A DNA stretch of 64,000 bases from Epiperipatus broadwayi. Taxonomy: Eukaryota; Onychophora; Udeonychophora; Euonychophora; Peripatidae. Below are positions 47,090-58,759 of the stretch, in pieces. Position 1 is the first letter of the stretch. Every line of letters begins with the position of its first letter. Location: positions 9,049,845-9,113,844 of the forward strand of contig JAQFVV010000027.1 in the NCBI GenBank assembly GCA_028023455.1, given 5' to 3'. The position numbers and the translations under genes are program-made. The notes under the pieces were generated by a model that saw only the letters and a list, made by a program, of their open reading frames with translations, made no database searches and had not been told where the DNA came from.

Positions 47090-50000
47090 TTTTGGGCTAG
47101 TATTGTAGTGTAGTATTATATAATTTTCTATTTTATTATAATATAAATATTTATATGTGTAGTAAAAATAATATTTGCCAAAAATTGTAATAGTAGATCA
47201 TAATTTTTATAAAAATAAATTGAAATTAATACTGAAATAATTCTTAATAAGTGTTTTACGATTAAATATGTTTTCCATTTTTAAAAGTTGAAATTTTGAA
47301 AAAGTTCTACATTCAAATTATTGTGACTTTATTTTTAAAACTACAACAAAATGGTGAACACTTTTGAAAAAGAATGACTCTAAACTATCGAATAATGTAT
47401 CACATGATTATGTAATTTGAATAGTTTTCTCTAGAGCTTGAAGATGGGAATTGATCAAATTTAAAAAAAAAAAAAAAGGCCGGGATACTCAGAAATAAAT
47501 AAAAAAAATCAGTGTTAATATTAATTACATATATTCATTAGGTTTTTCAATAAATAATTTTAACTAATCATTAATTTATAAAAATAAAAAGACATTTAGT
47601 TATTTTATGACAAATTTTATTATTTTAGTTTTCTCCTAAAATATTACAACTTTTAACCCTTCAAATGATAACAACATTTTCAATGTTCATTCTGGTGGCA
47701 ATTTTTATAATCATTCAACATTTAGTTTTAGTTTGGACTTAATTTGTTATAACATAAGATTTCAAACAAAAAACATTCTAAAAATCATATTTGAACTTTT
47801 CAAATATAGAGAATAATAATAAAGATAATACATAATGAAAACAGAACTTTTTTTTTGATTGGACAAAAGAAAATCAGCTTAGCCAATGAATAAAGAAAGT
47901 TAACAAAATCTTCATTTATTGAACATTTTTCAAACATGAATGAATAAATATGAAACTATCATAAATTTCAAATTTTATTTGGAATTTAAAATTGCATTTA
48001 TAATTTTTAAAATTGTACAAACTTTGTGAAATACTATGTTACAAAGTACTAAAAAAAATCATTTTTTTGTGTGAACATTATTATTGAATTTGTTAATTTA
48101 TATTTCTAAAAATAAACATTCAAATGAAATCAAATTATAATAATGTATACTTTTGTTTTTAAATATTATTATATAAAAGTAATCATAAATATTTAAATAA
48201 ACTCTGAAAGCAAGACATTTTTTGCTGATCGATGAGAGCAAAACAATTGAGCATACAATTACCCTCATATTGACTCTGCCAATCAATGTCCTCGTAGGCA
48301 TGGCTCAGATCCTTTGAAGTTATTTTGGCTGTAGATTTCTACATTTGATTTTTTTAAATCTATAAATTGGTACAGTTTTTGCCATCAAAATAAATGCAAA
48401 ATTGGTAAATAGCCAAGGAATGTTGAAGGGGTACTAGCGCCCTCTTTAAAGATTTCTAAATTGTGTTGTAATTATTAATAGCAGTGATAATAGAAATTGC
48501 AAATAATCGAAATAAAAAAACTTTTTAAACAATTTAAAAAAAATAAAGATTTGGGGTAGAATAATTCTAAAATGAAAAGAAAGCTACTATAATTTTGAAT
48601 TAAAAGAGAAAACAATAATTATTTTATAAAATTCAAATGTCAGCTCAAATTTAACAAAAAAATTATCCTATATAGAATTGCAGTATATTGGCCATAATTT
48701 GTCCAAAAAAGACATTTGAATAAATGATGGGTGCATATTTTTATAACATATTTTTATTCAGATTATTCCCACTTTTTTATCCTACTTATTATTTTTCTGT
48801 AATGTTTCAAACATTGGCTAAGTAAAAATTTATTCCATATGTTAATTTTGTTAACCGAGCTCAATGCGCTTTTAGGCAGTGGAGCTACATTCATAGCACT
48901 CATGGTTGGCTGGGTGTGCCATAAGCATTTAAATATCCAAAGTTATATTCTATTTGTTGGAGAGTTGGATGCTGTTCTCTTTTTTATTAGTGTCAGTTTA
49001 TCGGATAAAAGTTGCTTTTTATCTAACAAGAAAATGGGCATTTTTACAACTTTATTTAACCTTTTAATTAGTAGATGTTTTTTTTGTCTTCACTAACAGC
49101 GGTTTAAGTTATAGTTCAACATTTTATTTTAGTATTCAATCTTCATATTATATTATAAATCAATAATTTGTATTTTGTTTATTAGAAATATAAGTATATA
49201 AATGAAAAAACATTTTAAAAAATAATATTTCAGCATTGCAATTATAGAGAAAAATGAATAAAATGATATACATAATCAGAACAATTTTTATGGGCCACTT
49301 ATGACATTGCTAAAAAAAAATTACTAATTGAATTTCATTTCTAGAACCTGAATGAATTATTGTTAAGATATCATAAAGCAATGAAAATCTCTTTTAAAAT
49401 TTAAAATTGCATTTATAATTATTCAAATATCACAAAATAGTGTACTAAGGTTTTTGTGAAGATGGGGCTGATCATAAAATTGAGTTACAATATTTTATCC
49501 AGTGATAAAAACACACACAAAAAGGAAGTGAGTTATTTAAAATTTTATACGAAAAATTGTTTTTTGTGAATCAGCTCACTTACATTTTTTATGCATTATT
49601 AGCATGCAAAAAGAGCTAAGGGAATTTTTTGTTAGCCTAGGCAAGCAAAATGTTCCCCTGCTCTTTCTCTGTTACCAAATAGTCAGTAGCTTATGGACTG
49701 CTAAACTCAATGAATGAGTCAATTTTAGCCCTCTTTGTATTTTCCTATCTTAATATTACAGTTCTGATTACATATTTATTTTCAGACTGATTTCTTAGCA
49801 GCTTTTGATTCCTCACTTTATTTTTTATAACTCATCAAATTTTCAAATGCAAATATTAGTTTCCTGGGCATTATAGGTGGCGCTGTAGGTTGTATATATG
49901 TTAATTTGTTTTGTGTGAATTTATTTTAATATTTGCCCAACTTACAATTTTAAAGGCTAAAGTAATTGTCAATAGAGTTTCAGTGTCAGATGATATAGAG

Positions 50001-50700
50001 TAATGGAGAAAATTTGAGCCCAATATATCTATAGGTATTTGTGATGGAGCAACTGTTGATTAAATAACAGTACTACAAGAATAATAAGATTTGGATAGTG
50101 CATTACTAATGAGTCAGTAAAAGTGTTCAGTAAATAATAGTAAAATTGTTACAATCATGGAATAGAGCCAGGGGTGCATAAAGGAAGAGTTTGAAAATCG
50201 GAGTCTGTGCACAAATTTAAGAATAGAAATATGTTTTACACAATCCCATGATTATAGTTTGTGCAAAGTGATAACAGAAAGCAACTCATCAAGATCTAGC
50301 CTAACTGCCTTAAGACTATAAGAAAAAAGAATAGAAAAATAGCACAGAGGAAACAGAAAAGGGTTAATGTTGATAAACAATTCTCAACTTTTAATGAACT
50401 GATTCCATATCTGACAAGGGGATATTCTTGTTAGAGTGCCATTTATTAGTAATTTCTGATGAATGCTGTATTATATTCTGAAGGGTACTTCTATCTGCCT
50501 GCTATTCTGTCAGTAGATATTGTGTATCAAAGAAAAAAATACCATTGTCTGTTTAGTTAAGTTTTATATCTTAACGCAGATTAAGTAACTACACAATAAA
50601 GTATTACTACCAATCAATAACACTCAATCATCATCATAGTATTCAGTTCCTTTTTCTATTTTAATATTTAGAGTTACATTCTAAATATTGAGATTTTTTC
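47090..50700. other. AT-rich intergenic, no gene recognised
   Basis: An 85-codon frame at 48,839-49,096 encodes a hydrophobic peptide starting MLILLTELNALLGSG. It has slightly higher GC at its 5' end but no match I recognise, and it is not called as a gene. Short words such as GGTGGCGCTGTAGG (49,877) may be MITE ends. Confidence 0.4.
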
Positions 50701-50759
50701 ATAATCGCTGACATACATACATTTGCATCTTTTAATTAAACTCTTCCCTTTAATATATA

Positions 50760-53030
50760 TACATATTACTATTTTGGATTTGCTTAAAACTTTCGCTCCA
50801 ACCACACACCATTGAAATATAAATTAAGATATTAAATACATGCATTTCATGTTGAAGCAGCACTCTTGTTGGCCTATGTCACAATTTTATGCATGTCATC
50901 ATTATTTGCTTATTATTTATCAATACAAAATTATTCTGTGATTTACAAGTATTTCTGCACTCACAATTTATATACCAACCACTTACATTTCTAAAAAATT
51001 GAGATCATGACATTTATCCATGAATCATGCTTTTGTCATTTTCCCCATTTCATTTGCTAATGGCAAAAAAAAAAAAAGAAATTACTAAAAATACTATGAA
51101 TTATTCTTTCAGTTTTAAGAAATTTCAGATTTAGTTCCAATTATACTCTCTAGATGCCACTACCTTTCATTAAAAAATTGAGGAATAAAGAAAAAATAAG
51201 TTCTTATCAAATGAAATTGACTGCACATATCCGGAAGCATCCATTGATTATATTGTAAATGAATTTACACTTAATTTTCTTCATCTATTTATTTATTTAT
51301 AAATTTACTGATCTTTCCACATTTCAACACTTCCCATCATCCCCTAGTGGTAATTTGAATTAATAATTCTTCATTAGCATTATTCCCTAGTGGCAATTTG
51401 AATTAATAATTTTTCATTATAGTTGTATTATTAAAATGTGAAATATATAACAAGAACAATTAGATTTTTTTTACTGGCTGTTGTAATATTATTGAAAAAA
51501 GTAAATTAACAAAATTTTTGTTAAACAAATTTCATTTTTTAAATATGAATGAATAATTATAAAGCCACAACATTCTGTTCTAAAATTTAAAATTGCATTT
51601 ATATTTATTAAATTTTCACAAAAATTAAATACTATAGTGTTTAACATAAAATGATTATAGTTTCAAATTTCTTAGCTTGTATTTTTAAAAATGATACATT
51701 AAAAAAAACTCTTAAGTGTAAACATTAGCATATTTCTCTTTTAATAATTACTATCTGATAAGTATTTTGTAAAATTAATCATAGATATTTTTAAAAAACT
51801 ACAAAATAATGCATTTTTTTCTCACTACTAACCACAATGAAAGGGGAATTTATACATTTGGTTAAATTGCCCAAGTGCAATGAATCTACCAGTTAGAGAC
51901 TATATAACGTATTTTAGCTTGTCTCTAGTTTTTCTCATTATTGACATCTTCGGTTCTTTTTGAACTGATAAATCAATATTCTATTTCCGAGTTTTACCAA
52001 CAAATGAATGTACAATCATCCTCACAGAATTCTAATATTACATGGCTATTTATCAGTAAGTTAATGATTTGTTGCTTTTTGAATATTTAATGTTTGTATT
52101 GAGATTTTATTTCAAATAATAACTTCTTAATTGAAATTAATGATATGGCATAACATTAACTGAAAATATCTATTTAATCATTCTTATTGTTTGGAAATCC
52201 CCTTTTTCAAAGTTGATAATTTTGATTTTAGATGTTTTGTTAAAAGTAAAACCAAAAAAAAAACTACTAATCTTTAGTGTGAAAAATTGACTTTGTAAGC
52301 AGTTAATGATTATTATTAAACATTTATAGCCCAGATAAACTTTAAATCTCAGCTAAAAGTTAATATATTGATTTTTAATTAGATTTTAACAGGTGGAATA
52401 ACTTGATTTCATCCCTCTTTTTCGAAGCATAATATCTCTTAGATATATTTAAAACTTTCTGCTCTACCATGCATTTTTGAAATATATGAATAAACATCTG
52501 AAAAAAACAAATGGTCACCCAAATACATTTTATGTTGAACCAGCACCATTCAGTTAGCCCTTGTCATGTTATTATCTTACAAATGTCCTCAATATTTGTT
52601 CAATATTCATCGCTGCCAAATTATTATAATTTGATTTACAAGTGTTAAACTTTCTACACTCAGAACTTTGACCCTATCCACTGCAGATTATTGATTATTA
52701 CTGAACCTTTATTAAGCTAGAGATTATCATATTATTAATAGCCCAGATTTAAACTTTAGCAAAATATTAAAATATCTGCTTTTAATTAAATATAAATACA
52801 TGGAATAATTAGTCCAATCACATCTCTCCTTTTTTCTAGGTGCAGAACTTTTCTAGATATACTTAAAATTTTATCTCTGTCTCACATTCTTGAAGCATAT
52901 GAATAAAGACATCTGAAAAGAATAAATGACTCCTGAGATCTAGTTTATATTCATCTAGTTGGCCCAGGTTCCAATCTCTTACATGTGTTTTCACCATTTC
53001 ATCAATACCAAATTATTACTATGAATGAGT
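50760..53030. repeat. Three dispersed copies of a TTTCATGTTGAACCAGCAC repeat
   Basis: Copies at about 50,765-50,960, 52,400-52,640 and 52,835-53,020 share the order GAT(A/T)T(A/G)CTTAAAA, CTCCAACCACACACCATTGAA-like, GAATAAA(G)ACATCTGAAAA, TTCATGTTGAACCAGCAC, AGTTGGCCCAGGT-like, and a TTTATCAATACCAAATTATT end. They run in the same orientation. The CATG...CCAGCAC core also occurs inside unrelated foldbacks elsewhere in the window. Confidence 0.6.
51328..51425. repeat. Short tandem duplication (about 48 bp, two copies)
   Basis: CCCTAGTGGTAATTTGAATT AATAATTCTTCATTA and CCCTAGTGGCAATTTGAATT AATAATTTTTCATTA follow each other. Minor. Confidence 0.8.
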
Positions 53031-53059
53031 GCATTTTCAACACCCTCTAGTGGCTCATT

Positions 53060-54690
53060 ATTTAACTAAAATATATTATCATTGGCTACACTACATGATG
53101 AAGAATGATGGGTAAAATTTTTAGTTAGAAGATTAAAGAAAATTATTTAATGAGTAAGTACTGGTAATATATAATGAGATTGGTAGAAAATTTCAGGTGG
53201 GAAAATTGAAATAAAAATGCATAGAATGTTTTCCTTGCAGAAAATAAAATATGAAGGAAGCAAAAGAAGTTGAAGTTAGAAACCGTGGGATTTGATTTAA
53301 AAAAAATGCACCAAAAAAGAGATCACAAAAAGTTAAAGCAGCCTTAAAAAGGTCAAAGAAAATCAACTGCTAGATGGTTGGTTTCATTGTCTTTTCAGTC
53401 TTTTTACCATTCTTTTGAATTACTAGATATCTATTTACTGAACAGTATTTGAATGAATATCTCAATTTTTTATAGTGATGATTTTTAAATGCCTTAGACT
53501 TGCTTAGAAATAGATATATGAAAAAAAAATTAAACTGTTCTCAGATTTGAATTTTAGTTCAGAAGGGCAACCTGTGGGTCATGACCCATCAAGGAATCAC
53601 AGAGAAATTGTTGGGGATCGTGAAAATTTAGAGAAGTTGTCACATTGAATAATAAATTTTTAATTGAAAAAAACAAAAACCTAAATTATTAAAAACTACA
53701 TGAAAACTACTAAACTCATTATTGCATGTCTCACCACTTTTGTGCTTAAGCACTTCCTTCTTCGTATTCCAATTTGATTTGTATAAACAGCACATAATGG
53801 CACTTTGCATATATTGCTCTCATTTCTCTTGTTCACCATCAGATTTTTGCTCTCTTTGCTAGTATCCTCCTGGTGTTGATATGTGGTACTACATTTTTAA
53901 ATGCACACATTTTCTCAAGAAAACTAGATAAGCTGTAATTGCTTCAGATCTACTAAGAACCGGGTATTATACATTTATCATATTTATTTTTTGTCACAAG
54001 GTCTATAATTATATATTTTTAAAACTTTATTTCTCATTTATATGTACATGATAGAAATTAAAAATTTTAATGGATAAATGGGTAATAAAAACCATTGAAT
54101 TCCATGGAAACACAGCCATCACACAAATTTAATTTTAAAAACTTTTTTAATGTGTTATAAATTTTTTTTTGTAACTATGCAGTTTTTTCAAAGATCTTAT
54201 ATCAAATCATATATAATGAAATATATATAGTTGTATATGACTCTATAATTGTGCTTTACGCACATATATAATGAAGCTATATAATTAGCGCTCTGTGTGC
54301 TTTCGGGAAATCTAAGTTCCCATAATCATAGCTCATTACTAAGTGAGAGATGTTTGTATATGGTAAAACAACCCTTATTATTACTATTCTTATATGCTGA
54401 AATAGGGTGGCAACAGCATATAATGGGTCACATAAAATTTCAGTTTGAGTATGGTGGTTGTAAAAAGCTTGCTCACCAGGATGAGCACAATAGGGTGGCA
54501 CACTAATCATTTACTCCATATGTATATACATTCTTCAAATAATATTGTATATGTGTTAAGTACTTATACTTTCATTACAGAGTACACAATGTTAATGAAG
54601 TCATTTCCATTGCTAGCTTTTTGAAAGACTAGCTTCTGTGTGATATTTTGTCACTGCAGACTATAAAAACTGAAAGAAAAATTTACTATG
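53060..54690. other. Intergenic with a possible hAT remnant
   Basis: At about 53,563-53,640 AACCTGTGGGTCATGACCCA and GAGAAATTGTTGGGGATCG resemble widespread non-autonomous hAT elements whose ends carry GGGTC(A/G)(T/C)GACCC. No inverted partner was found. The rest is AT-rich with no recognisable gene; overlapping open frames at 54,277-54,510 are featureless. Confidence 0.4.
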
Positions 54691-54711
54691 TAGTTATAAA
54701 TATGATATGGA

Positions 54712-54760
54712 AGCAATTCTGAAGAAGGCTGTTAGGCAGTCGAAACTAGCTATTTTTGAA
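54712..54760. repeat. Hammerhead-like fragment (CTGAAGA...GAAAC)
   Basis: TCTGAAGAAGGCTGTTAGGC followed by AGTCGAAACTAGC has a 5-bp stem GGCTG/CAGTC between CTGAAGA and GAAAC. The first box carries one mismatch to the hammerhead CTGATGA. The stem pairing is better than in the 27.6-kb copy. Likely a relic of a Penelope-type terminal ribozyme. Confidence 0.4.
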
Positions 54761-55071
54761 AATATAGTATTATATAAAGTGTGTAAAAAAGTGTTATTAT
54801 CACTTATTTATATTAATTTTTTTACCAGAAGTAGAAATAATTGAATAGCTTGTCATTTGGGAGATCACATGATGTCTAAGCTCAAGAAATGATTTTGAGC
54901 TTCATTACCAGTAATAGCCAAGAGTTATTGATTGGTTATGTTGTCTAGACATTTTTATTAAGTTGATTATCTTTTGCCTGTATATTTAGATCTGCATTCA
55001 TTCGAGATCATTATATAAATCTTTAAGTACATATATTTATGTTATAAAGCAGATGATGACAGAATGTGATG

Positions 55072-55133
55072 TTTCCCTATATTATAGATTGCAAAACAAA
55101 GCTTTCCCTATATTATAGATTGCAAAACAAGGC
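55072..55133. repeat. 31-bp tandem duplication
   Basis: TTTCCCTATATTATAGATTG followed by CAAAACAA(A/G)GC occurs twice back to back (55,072-55,102 and 55,103-55,133) with a single mismatch. A recent slippage event. Confidence 0.9.
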
Positions 55134-55479
55134 CTCTATTCACCAGTACAAAAGAGGACTGAAGACATCTTGTTTGAATTCTTATTAGTATGCCTTATCA
55201 TGGGGTTTTTGCCCAGATTAAAGGTCGTATTTCTTTTTTAGATAGCATTCATTTCAAAAACCCAGATATGAATCTCCTCCCCTCTTTTTACATTTAAAAC
55301 ATTAGCTCTCCCAATGAAGTCCTTTATCCTATGGAACCATCAATATGATATTCCATTTGAAAAGATGAACAAAATGATGTTAAATTGTTTTGAATTATCA
55401 TTTAAGTTTTGAGAATATCTTTTAAACTCTGGTAGAATTTAAAGTTATATTAAAGCTGATAAATATTGGGAAAGCCTTT

Positions 55480-55598
55480 TACAGGGTAACTATTGTGGTA
55501 AAGTGATTAACTTGATAGTTAATGATTGAAAGCTGAATGTACCACTTCCTGTGCTCAAACAGCATGTGACTTCCAGAGCAACAAACTATTTAACTAAT
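55480..55598. repeat. Degenerate SINE-like unit next to a foldback
   Basis: ATTGTGGTAAAGTGATTAAC and GTGACTTCCAGAGCAACAAACT resemble the 26.6-kb SINE-like copy. Strongly decayed. Confidence 0.4.
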
Positions 55599-55599
55599 G

Positions 55600-56215
55600 T
55601 TTCTGTAGTGTAAATTTTTACTATACCACTCGTGCAAGATAGGGATTGGTTTTTATCCTCTTTTAGCATTTTGCAGTGGGTGTAACCATTAACATATGCA
55701 AAAAACATGTAAAGAAAAATGGATGATCTTCAAGATGCACATTTCAGCCTAACCAGCACTCATCAGTTAGTCCAGGTCACAATCTTTTGATATATCTTTA
55801 TCATTGTTAGAGTGGTTGTAGTAAAAATTACATTACGTAAATATTATTTATTAAGTGGATAATCTCTAGTCTAATGAATGATTAATAAAAATTATATTTC
55901 TATTAAGTAGTTGGTATCAAAGTTAAGTGAGCAATAGTAATTGACCATCTATATATGTACTGAACAATGATAAAGATATGTATAAAAGATTGTGATCTGG
56001 AGCAAAATGATGAGTGCTTATTCAGCACGAAATATGCATTTTGAGGGTCATAGATATTTCCCCCATGTCTTTAGTCATTAAACTCCTTCATAAGATGTTA
56101 AAAGAGGATAGAAACGAGTTCCTACTTTGCGTGAGAGTGGCGTAATGAAAATTACCCTACAGAAATATTCATTAAATGGATAATCTCTAATGTAATGAAT
56201 GACTAATAAAAATTA
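55600..56215. mobile_element. Foldback element with long arms
   Basis: The left end TTCTGTAGTGTAAATTTTTA pairs in inverted orientation with the complement of GTAATGAAAATTACCCTACA near 56,141-56,162. Pairing continues through ATAGGGATTGG...TATCCTC against GAGGATAGAAACGAGTTCCT, and through GCACATTTCAGCCTAACCAG against GCTTATTCAGCACGAAATATGC. A direct copy of the tail (TGGATAATCTCTAGTCTAAT) is at 55,858 and again at 56,177, suggesting two partly overlapping insertions. Confidence 0.75.
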
Positions 56216-56374
56216 TTAACCATCCGACTGTTTTAATAGATTATCAGAAATCATCACCATATAAAGTAATATTCAAAGTTTCCTTCAACAATATTTTTTC
56301 GTTTTCTTGATTTCTAAATATAAATAAGATAAAGAGAAAAAAGATTGTTTTTTATAATAATTAATATTCTGCGT

Positions 56375-56480
56375 GGTTTGGTATTTAGTTGTACAATGTG
56401 GCTGACTTTGGAGTTAAAAGGTCCATAGATCGCAGCCCATTTACTGACATTTCCGGTGCTCGCCCTTTATGAACTCCCGA
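56375..56480 (+). repeat. SINE-like unit, opposite orientation to the neighbouring array
   Basis: GTGGTTTGGTATTTAGTTGT, CTGACTTTGGAGTTAAAAGG, CCATAGATCGCAGCCC and GTGCTCGCCCTTTATGAACT give the unit in the tRNA-like orientation: an A-box-like start, then a B-box-like AGGTCCATAGATCGCAG. The array beginning 400 bp further right has the same unit reversed. Confidence 0.6.
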
Positions 56481-56634
56481 ACAATAATTATTTATTATTA
56501 TGGTATTATTAAATAGAAGTCTGCGAAAAATAATACGAAAACTACTGTCACTAAATACATTGTTATTATTTAATTAGGATCATTTATTGGAAAGGATGAA
56601 TCTAATAAAAAGTTAAAAGCATCGGAATATGTAA

Positions 56635-56734
56635 TCTTTTTTTTTTCATGTGTCATAGTATCGGCCGGAAGGCGAACCCGGGATACCTGCTTGTAAGGCT
56701 GCTGTGCTGACCATTTGACTACCAACGCTTGACA
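56635..56734 (-). repeat. tRNA-derived SINE with 9-bp target-site duplication
   Basis: On the - strand: TTGGTAGTCAAATGGTCAGC (A box region), CAGCCTTACAAGCAGG (anticodon-arm-like), CCGGGTTCGCCTTCCGG (T arm and B box), then ATACTATGACACATG and poly(A). AATATGTAA at 56,626-56,634 and 56,735-56,743 is the target-site duplication. Tail and head match the copies at 61.0 and 62.8 kb. Confidence 0.85.
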
Positions 56735-56899
56735 AATATGTAAATGGATTATCAAATCAGTCTATTCCTCAGAAATCTATGCATTTGACACCCTTTTCAG
56801 CCCAGGGCCATAGATCGAGTATTTCAAGAAATAACTTTCTGCGGATATGGTGCCAGATTTCTGCTTTTCTTGTGCTCTGCTTGGGAGACCCTGCTGATA

Positions 56900-58300
56900 G
56901 TTTATTATTCAAAAAGTTTATAAGAAAGTCAAATATCAGTAGTGACAGATGGGCTGTGATCCATGGATCTTGACCTTCATACTCTACCACTGCAGCAAAG
57001 CATGCTGGGAACTCAGAAGGAATATAGTAATTGAATGGGTAATTATTCAGGAGTTCATAAGAAGTTCAAGCGCCAAAAATGACAGCTCATCTGCGATTCA
57101 TGGATCTTTGAGTTCCAGAGTCTAGCACTGCAGTAAAGCATGCTGGGAATTCAGAAGTTAATATAGCAATTAAAGGGTTTGTTATTCAGGAGTTCGTAAG
57201 ACGTTCAAGCAAGTGACAACTATCACTGCAACAAAGAATGCTGTGAATTCACAGAGAATATAGTAATTGAATGATTGCAGGAATTCATAAGAAGTTCAAA
57301 CAAAAGAGACGTGGGCTGAAATCCAGAGGTCTTGAGCTCCAGAATCTGTCACACCTCCACTGCAGCAAAGCATTCTGGGAACAGAAAGAGTATAGGAATT
57401 GAATGGTTTATTATTCAGAAGTTCATTAGGAGTTTAAGCATCAGGAGTGGCAGAACTGGGCTGCAATCCATGGATTGAGCTCCAGAGTCTGCCACTGGAG
57501 AAAAGCATGCTGGGAACTCAGAAGAACTAGAGTAATTAAATGGTGTGTTATTCAGGTGTTCATAAAAAGTTTAAGCAGGATCTTGTGCTCCACAGTCTGC
57601 CATTACCACTGCAACAAAGAATGCTGGGAATTCAGAGAGAATATAGTAATTGGATGGTTGCAGGAATTCATAAGAAGTTCAAGCATCATAAGACACAGGT
57701 GGGCTGAATTAGAATCCAGGGTCCTTGAGCTTTAGAGTCTGCCACTTTCATGGCACCAACCATGGCTTATACTCAGGAATTCATAAGAAATTTAGTACCA
57801 GAAATGACAGCTATCCATAATTTATGGAGCTTGAGATTTGGAGCTGACATTCTACACCACTGCACCAAGCCATTACTGGGAGTTCATGCTAGGCCTTGAG
57901 CTCTGGAAGTTTGATGCTATCATTGCATCAAGCCCTCAGGGCATAATCAACATGGTTTATTATTCAGGAATTTATAGTAGTTTGAGCATTAGAAGTGACA
58001 GGGTTTGACCATTATTCATATCCCTTGAATTCCTGGGTTTTCTGCTGTAGCACCCATTCCAGGGTAACCAAGTGGATTTTCATCATGATCAATAGACTTT
58101 GAACTCCACTAGTCTGACTTCACAATCTTCAGCACTAGATCATGAAGGGCAAATAACATAATGACTTATTGCTTGAGAGTTTGTGAAAAGTTTAAGCACC
58201 GAAGTGCTAGAACTGCCATCAGCCTCAGAGTTTGCTTCTCTACCACAGCACTAACCATCACTGATAATTGAATCGTATGGTTGTACTATCCAAGTTTTTA
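56900..58300 (-). repeat. Tandem array of about 11 SINE-like units
   Basis: Units of 90-140 bp (one of about 210) follow one another, each starting with a variant of TTCATAAGAAGTTCAAGC and containing ATCCATGGATCTTGAGCTCC, AGAGTCTGCCACTGCAGCAA and AGCATGCTGGGAA. Starts are near 56,909, 57,053, 57,193, 57,286, 57,421, 57,559, 57,666, 57,779, 57,882, 57,970 and 58,180. The tRNA-like A/B-box orientation is the - strand. Units starting at 57,193 and 57,559, and the ones after them, share diagnostic changes (AACAAAGAATGCTG, GATGGTTGCAGGAA), indicating a block duplication of about 370 bp. Divergence rises to the right. Confidence 0.85.
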
Positions 58301-58590
58301 TTGACGAACTATTATTTCTGAAATGGCCTACTGACTAGGACATTTTAATGATTTGCCAAGGTAGGTAAATAAGATTTTGGAAAAATACCACTTCAATATA
58401 AACCTTTTTTTATTCGATTCCAAATAGTAATAAACTCAAATTATTGTAGTTGTATGTCCTTTCATATAATTTTTATTTGTACATAACTCCATACTAAATT
58501 TTTTTATTCATATTCGTTTTCCACAACTCTAATTCTTTTTCTCTAATACTTGAAATACACGCACTTTTCACATACCTGGAGCGTAATTGT

Positions 58591-58747
58591 AAATATAGGG
58601 GATTTGAATTCAGACTTTTAAGCACCCTTCAACTATGCATACTATCTCATACCACTGATACATGTATTTGGTCATGTGTATCAGTGGTATGACATAATAT
58701 GGATAGTGAAAATGCTTGAAAGTCTGCTTTCAAATCCCCTATATTTA
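58591..58747. mobile_element. 157-bp foldback element with 74-bp arms
   Basis: Arms 58,591-58,664 and 58,674-58,747 are inverted copies (AATATAGGGGATTTGAA; CATACCACTGATACATG). The loop is only about 9 bp, so the element is almost a pure hairpin. The AATATAGGG end is like that of the 13.7- and 61.6-kb MITEs, suggesting a relationship. Confidence 0.85.
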
Positions 58748-58759
58748 TCTGTAATATAT

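Noticed and set aside
48839-49096. 85-codon open frame starting MLILLTELNALLGSG
   Set aside because: No domain, no promoter or splice context and no homology recognised. The hydrophobic composition is expected from AT-rich DNA.
56779-57735. Open frames inside the SINE-like array
   Set aside because: They coincide with repeat units, and the two strands give equally long frames. The repeat explains them.
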